From contig CM070576.1 of assembly GCA_036346355.1 (NCBI GenBank), positions 51,383,712 through 51,447,711 of the forward strand: 64,000 nt of DNA, written 5' to 3'. Below, one piece after another: positions 1-12,068 of the stretch (its first letter is position 1; every line of letters starts with the position of its first letter). The translations under genes and the position numbers were made by a program. The stretch is from Rhipidocladum racemiflorum. Lineage: Eukaryota > Streptophyta > Magnoliopsida > Poales > Poaceae. The notes beneath the pieces were generated by a model. The model did not search any database, was not told where the DNA came from, and worked only from the letters and a program-made list of their open reading frames with translations.

Positions 1-387
1 TGGGTACAAGAGTATGTCTATGAGTATGATGATGATGAGGTACACGCTAAGCTTATGCATTATTCGCAAATGTTGGTATAGTTTGCACTCCATTCCTATG
101 AAGATGAGAATGGATTAATATTGTGAATGGTCATTTGGTAATGTGATTCATGGCAAATGAATAATAAAAAAATGTGCATCATTTGCACACATGACAAGAA
201 AACATTTGCGAGTTCGGTCGGTGAGAAATGTCATATGAGGTCATATGACTAATCCGGAGTGCTCTTGAAAAGTCCTACCTCGTAGTCCCATCCACAGGGA
301 AAGATGGGAGCGAGACAGAAAGAGTTGACCCCTCCACAGGGATGGTAGGGAATGAAAGGGTGCGACACCGATGGGTGTGCACTCAGC
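1..387 (+). repeat. Left part of an older Ty3-like LTR, interrupted at 387
   Basis: On the reverse strand, 200-387 lines up block by block with the LTR at 1020-1220: a GGTGTGCACCC-type block, two CCATCCC...GGATGG blocks, and the CTCACCGACC / CGGACTAGTCATA motifs. This segment is therefore a diverged copy of the same LTR family in the opposite (plus) orientation. It continues at 9114 after the nested element. Its beginning lies outside the window. Positions 383-387 (TCAGC) are the left copy of the nested element's target duplication. Confidence 0.8.
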
Positions 388-2736
388 TGTAACACCCCGG
401 CATTTAATATGCCCGAATGCTACCAAACATAAGCTAAACAACATCTAAATACCACATTTAAACATAAATTCCAGCAAATGTACATATGCTAAAAACCGAT
501 ATTTCGGCAACATCTCCTTATTTTTTCCATGAATTAACACCATATCAATATCATGGCAAGATATATCATAGCACACGACATCTAAAACATCAACATAAAT
601 GGATATATCATCAAATTACGCCAATAATACCACGCTCAACCACTTCATAAACTAAAACGAAGCAAATAAGGAATCACTATCATGCTAAATTAAACAATAC
701 ATTAAGTTTAAGGCACAACTCTTAATATCATGTCTCCAAGTGATTAATTATAGACTATGATGGTGGAGCTACGTGTAGAAGTGTAGCTAGACCCCTTTTT
801 CCCGCATGCCGATCTCAAAGTACCTAAAAACAACATAAAACACAAGCATGAGTTCGAAAACTCAGCAAGCATATTGTAATGGACAACAAGATCATTTACA
901 AGACAATAATACCTTACATCACATATAACATCTCATACTTGAGCACATAACAACATCATCATCATTAAATATGTATTGCAATGCAATGTTATGCTCATAT
1001 CTCCTTGGAAACTCATACCGGTATGGTTGAGTACACACCCGTCGGTGTGCACCCTTTTCCCCCCTTCCATCCCGAAGATGGAGGGTGCCTACTCCTCGCT
1101 TCCATTCACCACGTGGATGGAATCACGATGTAGGTCTTACTCAATGGCGTTCCGGACTAGTCATAACTTTCTCACCGACCTTGCCGGACTAGTTATGACT
1201 TTCTCACCGCCCTCTCCCTATCTCATGTCATGCATGCAACTATGCCAATTATCATATTTCACATGTACATAAACATATGGCATCTCATCATGACAAATAT
1301 TACACATGGCATCGAATCATGATAAGTATAGACACATAGCATCATATCATGATAATCATACTCAATATATCATTGGAAAACAGCAAGCAAGGCAAGTGAT
1401 CATAGCAAGTATTCAATCTTTCATCCAATATCAACAAGCAACCTACAATCCGCTATACATTACAACACACTTGCCTCAACCGCGGGCGACGGATTTGTGG
1501 GAAGTCGAGGGCACTCCCGGTGTCACACCACCTGCACATAGGCATCACACACTCACAATCATGCCCACAAAATAGTACACAAATCCCCATCTAACCCGAC
1601 ATTGCCCACTACTTGCAAACCTAAAAACAGAGGTTCTGTCCCGGCGGGACAGCAGCCTTGCAAAGGCCATAACTTGAGTTCTGGGACTCCAAATCGATTA
1701 AACGAGTACACCATCGCGAAGCTTAGGAAATTTCCTACCTTTTTCTAGTTATACGGAAAGACTTATTCGGACTCTAAAATTGTTTAATCTGCAGATTACT
1801 ACGATCTGTTCCAATCGCGTCACAGATTTTAACACGCTCGGTAAAACGGCCATAACATTCAAACGGCTGATCGGATTTTAACGTGCTTTATGTCCACGGA
1901 AAGATAATTAAATTATCTACAACTTCTTTTAAGTCCGTACGGACAGATTCGGATTCTAAATCGACGAAAACTCGAACCCTAGCCCGATTGCTCAATCTGC
2001 CCGAAAACAGAAACGTGGCAACGTCTAGATCTAACCCAAAGAACTCCAACCCAGCACCACCAATTGATCTAAAAATTTCATAAACACCCTAAGAACAGTA
2101 CCTAGATCAAACCCAAGGATCACCATGATCATACCTTTGCCCAACGAACGAATCTCCAATAGATCTCCTCGCGGATCGCTCCTCGCTCCTCGCTCCTCGC
2201 TCTAACGGATGGATCCACAAGGTGCAGAGGTGTGGAGACCACCCTAGGGCAGCAAGGGGGTGGAGGAGAGGTGGTGGAGAGGTGGGGAGCAATGGGGCAA
2301 AGGAGGGGGAGGCGCACGGCCAAGGGAGGAGGGAGGCGGCTAGGGCAAGGGCAAGTGGGAAGGGGCGCACATGGGGCTGGGGTGAACGCCCAAGGGCTGG
2401 TGGGGAGCCCTTTTACCAGCCCCCACACCCAATCCTAGTCCGTTACGGAGACCTACTCCATCCCACCAAAGCCCACTTAAGGCCCAAACTCCCCCGGGAA
2501 GGCCCAAAACCCCGAAAACGGCCCGGAAACGTTATTAACCTCCATACCTTATGGTTTTAACCTGCCATACCATATTTCATAAAGTTTTGACCTTAACATG
2601 CACCATTTAAAAGGTTACGACACTCCGTGGTGACACATCACTTCAAACGGCCCAAAAACGCGAGTAAACCTCAAGCCGAAAGGTTTTATTCTCTAATTTC
2701 ACATTCTATAATGTCACACCATACCGTAGTATCACA
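388..2736 (-). repeat. 3' LTR of the nested LARD
   Basis: 2349 bp, TG...CA ends on either strand. It contains tandem CTCCTCG units (about 2175-2200) and a GGTGG/GGAGG-rich tract (2260-2400), which on the minus strand is a C-rich promoter-proximal region. It also has a duplicated CGGACTAGT...CTCACCG block at 1153-1210. The open frames here, including a 112-codon one at 2222-2560, are shadows of this GC-rich tract and are shared by both LTRs with frame changes. Confidence 0.92.
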
Positions 2737-2757
2737 TTCTCCCCCCCTTCAACAGGA
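2737..2757 (-). other. Polypurine tract of the LARD
   Basis: Directly inside the left LTR the plus strand reads a run of seven C after TTCT. The minus strand is therefore GTTGAAGGGGGGGAGAA abutting the LTR. This is the plus-strand primer position and fixes the element's minus orientation. Confidence 0.8.
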
Positions 2758-5700
2758 TTCGACCTCGAATCCGAAGGACGCATAAAATCAATGACAAAAT
2801 CCCCAAGGGACAAACGGCTTCTCTGCAGCACAAAACATTCACACAACGACTAAAACCGGAACAAACAACAAACGAGTTCTCAAAACCAACACATAGAGAA
2901 AAAGTGTTGATCTAGCTCAACTAAGGGCAACCCCTCACAAATCGACCTTCACTTCAATTCCCCAACAGAATCTGCGTTTCAACCACAAAGGGCTCCATCA
3001 ACCCAAAACGCTCGAATCCTCACGGCAAACACTTCATACTTCTATCACAACCAACCTGACTACCATACTCCATTAAACTCAACATGACATAATCAAAGGA
3101 AGTCACAATTCCTTTAACGACATTTCTACATTCCCGAAAATTTCCATCGAGGGGAAAACTCATTAAGGCACACTTGCCCTTCCGATACACCATCATACTA
3201 ACATTTTATTCCATCCTTTCCCAGACAAGACTCAAATCCAAGAACAACTAGTGACGACAAATGCTCACGGCAGGACAAATATCACCGAACTACCGTCAAC
3301 TTCACTTCCACCCATCGCTACACTTAATAATGGTTAGACCCATACATCATCAACCTCCATCACAAACCACCCTTATACCACAAGGGTTCAACACCTAGCC
3401 CCAAGCTAGGATCAAAAAACCTTACCAAACCACAATTGGTTCCTTTCTTAAGAGGGTCTCGCCCTCACACAAAAACACTTAGGTATCATCCCCAAGTGTA
3501 CACACGACAACTCAAACCCAAAGCGTTAACAACTATTTTGGAAAGAATTCGGCAACATCCAAGCCAAATCACAAAGGAAGCATAAATCCTTCATTCTTTC
3601 TTTTCATACTAGAAAGAAATGGACATCTCGATTCTTGACATGCATGCACACTTTTCAAGAGCACTCCGGATTAGTCATATATCCTTATATGACTTTCTGA
3701 CCGACCTGGCTCGTCGACTCCTTTATGATTAATTATGCATAAACAATGTCTCGTTTTCCTTTTTCACCCTTCATTCATCATGTAACAACGGCACCGAATA
3801 GTCATTCACCAAATGACTTCTTCCTCGGTATCAAATGATGGAAACACAATTAACATCGAAGGTTGCGGAAATTCATATAGACTATGACGGCAGCATAGTT
3901 GATAGTAAAACACCACGTCGTAAAAGACCCCACATCAGTTGAAAACTGAACTTGCACAACATTGCATTTCATCCAAATTCAACATTTTGGAAAAGAACAT
4001 CAAAATTTCAAGTCGAGCATCTGCTCCCACAACCATCACGAACTTCCTCAAGGAGAGGGAAACTCATTCCCAAAAGGGAACACCTCACTAACAAAATCAC
4101 TTTGTAAAACTTTCATAAAGTCCACCTTTTTGAAGCACTCGCAACATCACACACATTTTCAAAACAACTCCAACTCTAGCCAAAAAGAGTTACACATTAA
4201 GGGCTCAACTCAAAAGTTTCCAACACAACCCTTTAAGACCATCTGCTTCCTTTTAAAATTAATTCCAAAGATAATCCAGTCGACGCGAAAGGCGCGATCG
4301 ACTCAAAACTTTTGGATGTAAATCCAAACTCACAACACGAACTAAACAAATTCGCCAAAACCAAAGGTCGACACCAAACATTACGAGTTTTGGGGAAACT
4401 CAAACACTGTATAAGGAACACCTTGACCGAAAACCCTTCAACCAAAATGGCAAACAACCAAACCAGTCCAAAAACTTTTAAACACAAGCTCAGCGTAAAA
4501 GAACCATCTCTAGAACTCCACTACGCTTTCCATTAAAAGACTTTAATAATCACTTTTTACTCACTCGAGGAGCCCCAACTCAATTCAACCAAAAGCTTCA
4601 CAACAAATTCTTCCTCTAGTTACCATTCCCAAAACTTTTAATAAGGGTTTATGATGCTTATCAAGAAGGCACCCAACCAAGACTATAATGATATGATCCC
4701 CACGGATCACCGAATCATAATACTTCTTATTCTAAATTTGAAACATAGTACTTCAACAAATCTTTCAGCAAGATCAACATATAAATTTCATACCTCCTAT
4801 CTATTCACGTCTCGATAACCGAACCTTATTCAGTTAAACAACGACTTCAACATGTAAATATTATCTCTACAAGACAAAGTTCATAGCTAGGATTCCAAGG
4901 CATACATTCATTAAGGATAAAACTCTACATCAGGTTAATTATCCATGGTTCACTCCATCACCACAGGTTACAACACCCTCCATTTAGTCAATGGTTTCCA
5001 ACAAGTATTCTACACAACTACCACCACTACTAAGTCATCAATAAAAACAAATGGGCATAATCATCAACCGATCAACATTACTTTTAGCTACCCTATACAT
5101 AGGTGATAACAAAATTACAACATACTCCAACTATTTAAAATAGATTGAAAACTAGCATTGAAGTGTCACAACTGCATACTTCCAAATATACTAATAGTTT
5201 GCAATAACATAAATAACCACTCCAATCAACTTCCAAATTAAAGTCACTAGTCTCTACTAATCCGTTAGATTAGCACATCTTTAAACACCAAGCAAAGCTT
5301 CTTAACAATATCAGCAGTTTACATCATCTTAATGTTTTAACTATGCATCAAGGTTTAAACTTTTAACATTAACGAGGATCATAAGCACTTTTAAAGCAAG
5401 GCAACAGATTCTAAGCATGAACATTAACACTTTCAATCATTCTCGCTAAGAGTGAACTACAACACTAGTAGTCTATTTATTCTCAAACTTAGAAATTTTA
5501 CTCACATTGAATTGATTCAACTCAAAATTTAACTTAGCAACACATCAATCCATAAACCACATTGTTACCTACTACATAACATGCTAAACATCAATTCTTA
5601 CTAGGGACAAACGATTTCAGTCAAAAGACTACTTACTTTGTTTACAGCATTTTAGTTTTAAAACTCATCCCAAATTCATAAGGAAATTGCAATGAGACAA

Positions 5701-6740
5701 ACCCAAACTTGGTTATGCAAAGGAATTCTCCAAAACACTTTTCAATTTCAAAGACTTCCATAGAGGAAACTGGTTGGAAGACAACTTTTCTCGAAAGGGA
5801 ACCAAGTGCTCCATTAACATTTTCAAATAAAACTTTAACACCAAACCCCTAACTTTCACGACTCAAGAGGGGTTTTCAAAGATGATTTCTCAAACCAGTA
5901 AAATGATGAAATCAAACACCAGTTACTACTACGAAGCCACAGAACTTCAGCCTGGCCAGTGTCGGCACAACTCCGAACAAAACTCCTTTAGCCTTGGAGA
6001 CAGACAACCACAGGAATAAATCGAATGCTTGTTCTTCATAAAGCAATTAACAGGCATCAAAAACTGGAAAGGTGCCCAAAAGAAGCGCAACACTAGACTC
6101 CTCTTCTACGTCTTCACCCAAGGAAGACAAAACCACACACCGCATACGGAACGATCCGCGAAAGCCCATCACCTTTTCATTTGGTTCAAAACAGCTAAAG
6201 CCAAGAAAAGCAACAAACACCGACCGTCAAAACGACAAAGAACATCCGAAGGAAACCACCATTAACTCTTCCTTTTCGTCTCCAATCAACTACCCGATTT
6301 ACGACAGAAAGGGTAAGCGCTTTTCTCCTACAGGGGTTAACAGTTCTTCGGTGATGGCGCTAACTGGCCACACCGTCAAACCTCACCCTAACTATAAACA
6401 ACAAGAGGTGACCGAAACCCTTCGGTACCACAACCCCACTCTTATCACCACAACATATATCATTGACATAGCAACATGCATTGTCAAAAGAAGCATTCAA
6501 CATCAAAGCTTAAATACAACATTTAAGCGTAAAGAAACGATACCCATACCCTTTCCTCTGTGCATCGATTGTGTGTCAAATTTTAGATTAGTTATACCAT
6601 TTTTTGCAAGTTTTAATGTTGCTATCCTATGACAAAGTTTTAGTTGAAACCTAAGCCATGTTTCTAAGTTATTCCACATCATATTTTAGTTGTACCCTAT
6701 GGCATGACACTAAAAATACGCATTCCAAGGACCTCTGACC

Positions 6741-6752
6741 GCTCGATACCAA
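6741..6752 (-). other. tRNA primer-binding site of the LARD
   Basis: The minus strand reads TTGGTATCGAGC immediately before the right LTR. It matches the plant initiator-methionine primer site (TGGTATCAGAGC) with a one-base gap, which identifies the right LTR as the 5' LTR. Confidence 0.8.
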
Positions 6753-6753
6753 C

Positions 6754-9108
6754 TGTAACACCCCGGCATTTAATATGCCCGAATGCTACCAAACATAAGC
6801 TAAACAACATCTAAATACCACATTTAAACATAAATTCCAGCAAAGGTACATATGCTAAAAACCGATATTTCGGCAGCATCTCCTTATTTTTTCCATGAAT
6901 TAACACCATATCAATATCATGGCAAGATATATCATAGCACACGACATCTAAAACATCAACATAAATGGATATATCATCAAATTACGCCAATAATACCACG
7001 CTCAACCACTTCATAAACTAAAACGAAGCAAATAAGGAATCACTAGCATGCTAAATTAAACCATACATTAAGTTTAAGGCACAACTCTTAATATCATGTC
7101 TCCAAGTGATTAATTATGGACTATGATGGTGGAGCTACGTGTAGAAGTGTAGCTAGACCCCTTTTTCCCGCATGCCGATCTCAAAGTACCTAAAAACAAC
7201 ATAAAACACAAGCGTGAGTTCGAAAACTCAGCAAGCATATTGTAATGGACAACAAGATCATTTACAAGACAATAATACCTTACATCACATATAACATCTC
7301 ATACTTGAGCACATAACAACATCATCATCATTAAATATGTATTGCAATGCAATGTTATGCTCATATCTCCTTGGAAACTCATACCGGTATGGTTGAGTAC
7401 ACACCCGTCGGTGTGCACCCTTTTCCCCCTTCCATCCCAAAGATGGAGGGTGCCTACTCCTCGCTTCCATTCACCACGTGGATGGAATCACGATGTAGGT
7501 CTTACTCAATGGCGTTCCGGACTAGTCATAACTTTCTCACCGACCTTGCCGGACTAGTTATGACTTTCTCACCGCCCTCGCCCTATCTCATGTCATGCAT
7601 GCAACTATGCCAATTATCATATTTCACATGTACATAAACATATGGCATCTCATCATGACAAATATTACACATGGCATCGAATCATGATAAGTATAGACAC
7701 ATAGCATCATATCATGATAATCATACTCAATATATCATTGGAAAACAGCAAGCAAGGCAAGTGATCATAGCAAGTATTCAATCTTTCATCCAATATCAAC
7801 AAGCAACCTACAATCCGCTATACATTACAACACACTTGCCTCAACCGCGGGCGACGGATTTGTGGGAAGTCGAGGGCACTCCCGGTGTCACACCACCTGC
7901 ACATAGGCATCACACACTCACAATCATGCCCACAAAACAGTACACAAATCCCCATCTAACCCGACATTGCCCACTACTTGCAAACCTAAAAACAGAGGTT
8001 CTGTCCCGGCGGGACAGCAGCCTTGCAAAGGCCATAACTTGAGTTCTGGGACTCCAAATCGATTAAACGAGTACACCATCGCGAAGCTTAGGAAATTTCC
8101 TACCTTTTTCTAGTTATACGAAAAGACTTATTCGGACTCTAAAATTGTTTAATCTACAGATTACTACGATCTGTTCCAATCGCGTCACAGATTTTAACAC
8201 GCTCGGTAAAACGGCCATAACTTTCAAACGGCTGATCGGATTTTAACGTGCTTTATGTCCACGGAAATATAATTAAATTATCTACAACTTATTTTAAGTC
8301 CGTACGGACAGATTCGGATTGTAAATCGACGAAAACTCTAACCCTAGCCCGATTGCTCAATCTGCCCGAAAACAGAAACGTGGCAACGTTTAGATCTAAC
8401 CCAAAGAACTCCAACCCAGCACCACCAATTGATCTAAAAACTTCATAAACACCCTAAGAACAGTACCTAGATCAAACCCAAGGATCCCCATGATCATACC
8501 TTTGCCCAACGAACGAATCTCCAATAGATCTCCTCGCGGATCGCTCCTCGCTCCACGCTCCTCGCTCCTCGCTCCTCGCTCTAACGGATGGATCCACAAG
8601 GTGCAGAGGTGTGGAGACCACCCTAGGGCAGCAAGGGGGTGGTGGAGAGGTGGGGAGCAATGGGGCAAAGGAGGGGGAGGCGCACGGCCAAGGGAGGAGG
8701 GAGGCGGCTCGGGCACGGGCACGGGGGGGGGACGGGCGCACACGGGGCAGGGGTGAACGCCCAAGGGCTGGTGGGGAGCCCTTTTACCAGCCCCCACACC
8801 CAATCCTAGTCCGTTACGGAGACCTACTCCATCCCACCAAAGCCCACTTAAGGCCCAAACTCCCCCGGGAAGGCCCAAAACCCCGAAAACGACCCGGAAA
8901 CGTTATTAACCTCCATACCTTATGGTTTTAACCTGCTATACCATATTTCATAAAGTTTTTGACCTTAACATGCACCATTTAAAAGGTTACGACACTCCGT
9001 GGTGACACATCACTTCAAACGGCCCAAAAACGCGAGTAAACCTCAAGCCGAAAGGTTTTATTCTCTAATTTCACATTCTATAATGTCACACCATACCGTA
9101 GTGTCACA
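6754..9108 (-). repeat. 5' LTR of the nested LARD
   Basis: 2355 bp, a near copy of 388-2736. Differences include single-base changes at about 5 of the first 420 positions, an extra CTCCTCG-type unit near 8550, and loss of one GGAGGTGG unit near 8640. Followed by TCAGC (9109-9113), the right copy of the target duplication. Confidence 0.92.
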
Positions 9109-9113
9109 TCAGC

Positions 9114-9724
9114 TATACCGGTGTTAGCTATGAAATGAGCATTATGAGCATGCATGTTGCATTGGGTCCATGGACCCGAGGACCGAGTCCATGGACCCAA
9201 GGTGTATGAACTCATGCTTGTTTTGTGATGTTTTTATTTTAGGTACCTACAGAGCGGCATTTTGGGAAAGGGCTTAGCACTACTTCACTCGCATTGATCG
9301 TTCATATAGTTAGAGTCGCTGTAGTTTATTTCCTGTTGAGATGGTGCTAGGTTTGAAGCACTTGCTCTTGTCTAATTAACCTTGTACGGAGTTGATGGAT
9401 GAGCTTTTGTGCCTTAATTGATTATGTGGTGTTTTACACTAGGTGGTTATCGCTTCGTATGCTCCACTCACTAGTATGATATCATGGTTGCTATGTGCTG
9501 TATGCGCTATTCCTTGTTATTTATGCTTAAATGGTTTTGTCGTCTGGATGGGTCGAGAGTTTGTTATAAGTTGTGTGTTCTTATTGATTGTTATCTCTTT
9601 TGTCTACTGAGTGGATGCCCCTTTAGTAAGGGAGGTATTGCAGTTTTTTTAGAAATTAGGAAAGTTTGATTATTTGCATTTGTTTTGGTGACACTCTGGG
9701 CACGATTGGTGCTGAGGTGTTACA
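9114..9724 (+). repeat. Right part of the older Ty3-like LTR
   Basis: Continues 1-387. After removal of the nested element and one TCAGC, the junction reads GTGTGCACTCAGC-TATACCGGTG, which corresponds to GTACACACC...CATACCGGTATG in the nested LTR read backwards. Shared blocks include TTTTTATTTTAGGTACCT near 9230 and the terminal GGTGTTACA at 9716-9724. No primer-binding site follows, so this is a 3' or solo LTR. A near-palindromic GGGTCCATGGACCC cluster lies at 9164-9201. Confidence 0.75.
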
Positions 9725-11239
9725 CTAGTAATGTGTGATTCTTAGAAGTAGTAGATCGGGTAACTTGCAAGTAGATCGAGTGTAGTTCCCTTAGCCTCAG
9801 TGAGGATGAACACCTAGGGGCTGCATAGCTCATGTCCAGTGACATGGGTATCGTTGCCATGCCTTCAAAACCTAGAGCACACCCCCAAAATCATCGCCGG
9901 CTGAATCACTACCAAGTTGAAGTGTTGAGCAAAAATAAAAGCCTGCAAAAAAATCAAGAGGACTCCATTTGATTAGATCAGCCGGGGGGCCGATGGCCAT
10001 GGCTAGCACGAGCCCAGGGTCCAGGGGAGGATCGACTAGAGAAAGGGAGAGGCTGGGCTAGAGGCCGGCAAGAGAAGGGAGGTGGTGGCCGTGCCGAAGA
10101 CCGGCTGGAGGAGCGACCGGAGTAGGGAGAGATTAGAGAGGGAAGGGAGAGAGGGAGGAGCTGGGCAAGGCTAGCAGGCTGAGCCTAGGGAGGGGAATCG
10201 ATGAGGGGCCAGGAGAGGGGGTGCTGGCGGGGAGGGTGACGGTGATAGGGGTTGGCTGGAATTGGGAATGAGAGAGTAGAGGGAACAGATCTAGGGGAAG
10301 AAGCTAGGAGAGGAAGAAGAAACAAGAGAAAGGGAGGAAAGTGCAGCCAAAGGGGAGAAGGAAGAAAAGAGAAGAAAATAAAATAAAAAAATAAAAGAAA
10401 GAGGAAAAAGGGAAAAGAGAGAATAAAATGAGAGAAGAGGAGAAAGGAAAAGGAGGGGGCAGGGAATAGGGAAATATGCTGATCATTGTGAATTGTGTTT
10501 GCAGTACGTTAGAAAATGTAAAAAGAGGGTAAATATCCCCAAGTAAATAAATAAAGGATTATATAAAATTTACAAGCAATGAACCACCTTGATTAAAATA
10601 TGTCAATGAATAACTTTTAGTTGGGTAGCACATCCTTATTAATTCCAAACCATTCATAAAAGGTTGGATGCCATAAAACGTGTGAAAATCTATTAGCCAC
10701 TTGAAATATGTTATTTTTGATCATTTTAATAATCTTAATAAGTTGCATAAAATTAAACAACGCTGAATTAAAATACAGACAGTAAAACCACGTCAATTTA
10801 AAATGTACAAGATTAAAAATGTAATAAATTCATACATCTTAATTGAAAGTGAGCTTCATATCTGTACTAATTTCAACTCGTTCAGTAAAATACTGGACAC
10901 CGTAAAACACATAACAAGTTAATAATCATCTGAAATATAACATTCCATAATTTCAGGAATTGAATTAAATTAGGTAGGCGATCGGTTGCAATATCCGGGT
11001 GAGGACGCATATTATCCAGGCAAGTTTATTTTGATCATATTTATCAAAGTTTTCAACTAATTTCAGAGCATATTCTATCATCAATGCATGGAAAAGTATA
11101 TTGCAAATAAAAACCTTAATTCGGTCACGGATGAAAAGATGGTTTGAAAAATGATTCATTGAGGTAATAAGTGAATAATGGGTATGTAATAGATAACTAG
11201 GGTGGTAAGACCAGTATTGACCTCGTGAGGCATATTGGT
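9725..11239. other. Unassigned repeat-like DNA, purine-rich tract
   Basis: No gene found. 10020-10480 is strongly purine-rich on the plus strand (AGGGAGA, GAAAAGAGAAG runs), giving an artefactual Phe/Ser/Leu frame on the minus strand (10304-10486). From about 10490 the DNA is AT-rich. Texture resembles an old LTR, but I could not define its ends. Confidence 0.4.
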
Positions 11240-11525
11240 AAGATCAAGGGAAGCTGATAAGATTGGTAAGACCATTGAGGCAAAACCAGTAAGACGAAGG
11301 GGAACTGGTAAGATCGGTAAGGCTGTTGAGGCAAAATCGATAAGACGAAGGGGAATTGGTAAGATCAGTAAGGCCGTTGAGTCAAAACCGGTAAGACCAA
11401 GGGGAACAGGTAAGATTGGTAAGACCGTTGAGGTAAAACCGGTAAGACCAAGGGAAATTGGTAAGATCGGTATGGCTGTTGAGGCAAAACCGGTAAGACC
11501 AAGAGAAACTTGTGAGATCGTTAAA
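11240..11525. repeat. 51-bp minisatellite, about 5.5 copies
   Basis: Tandem units of the type GGTAAGA(T/C)CGGTAAG...GAGGCAAAACCGGTAAGAC. The 51-bp period is a multiple of three, so both strands stay open. On plus it reads a repeated 17-residue unit (GKIGKAVEAKPVRRRGT type), on minus a hydrophobic LGLTGFAS...PILP unit. The open frames follow from the period; there is no other evidence of a protein. Confidence 0.85.
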
Positions 11526-12068
11526 ATCATGAACTCTTGTCTGTCTCCTAGATTGGGGCTATGGAAGCTAGTCTATCTCACAAACGAGTGTTAGTAGTCT
11601 TTCTTTTAAACTTAAAACTTGCAACATTTTCATTTTAATGAAACCTAATTTGAGAAAAAGGTTGAGAAGGTGTAACACCCCAAAATTTTGCTTTTCTTAA
11701 ATTCATGTGTGATTTGGCACTTTGGTGAATTTTTGGAATTTTCTGGAATTTATTTGGATTTATTTGGAATTTATTTGAATTTATTCCCTTCTGAAATAAT
11801 TAAAGAATTTGATTTTGCAAATAAAAATATGTTGGAAATATTTTATTTGAGTCCAAAATGATCCAAAATATTTTTCAGAATTTTTCTGGAATTTTTCTGA
11901 GTCTTTTGTTATTTTTAATGAATTTCTGAGAATTAATTGGATTATTTAATCGCTGGAAAACCTAACCGGTTTGTACTGTTCATCGGCCAGGACCGAGTCG
12001 AGTCGGACTCGAAGTCCGACCGAGCGGCCGTTTGGTCGAACCCGCTCGGCCGAACCCTAACCGCGTGA

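Larger units (their letters stand above)
2737..6753 (-). other. Internal domain of the LARD, no coding capacity
   Basis: About 4 kb, A/C-rich on the plus strand, with no long frame in the transcribed direction and no retroviral-type motifs. Positions 3653-3720 (CTTTTCAAGAGCACTCCGG... then CTGACCGACCTGG) repeat a block of the outer LTR (reverse of 225-262), so part of the internal region shares sequence with the LTR family. The 186-codon plus-strand frame at 6072-6632 runs antisense to the element and has no recognised domain. Confidence 0.75.
388..9108 (-). mobile_element. Non-autonomous Ty3-like LTR retrotransposon (LARD type), complete
   Basis: Two nearly identical direct repeats (388-2736 and 6754-9108) begin TGTAACACCCC and end TCACA. 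The element is bounded by the 5-bp duplication TCAGC at 383-387 and 9109-9113. The primer site lies beside the right repeat and the polypurine tract beside the left one, so transcription runs on the minus strand. The internal 4.0 kb has no gag, protease, reverse transcriptase or integrase that I can find in any frame. It would need proteins from an autonomous relative. By eye the LTRs differ at about 30 bases plus a few indels in the GC-rich tract, so the insertion is recent. It sits in an LTR of its own family, inverted. The family name is not recognised. Confidence 0.93.

Noticed and set aside
2222..2560. 112-codon frame in the GC-rich part of the LTR, also 8611-8931
   Set aside because: Lies in a simple GGTGG/GGAGG tract on the strand opposite to LTR transcription, and changes frame between two LTRs of the same element.
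6072..6632. 186-codon plus-strand frame in the LARD interior
   Set aside because: Antisense to the element, no domain, lysine/threonine-rich composition expected from A/C-rich DNA.
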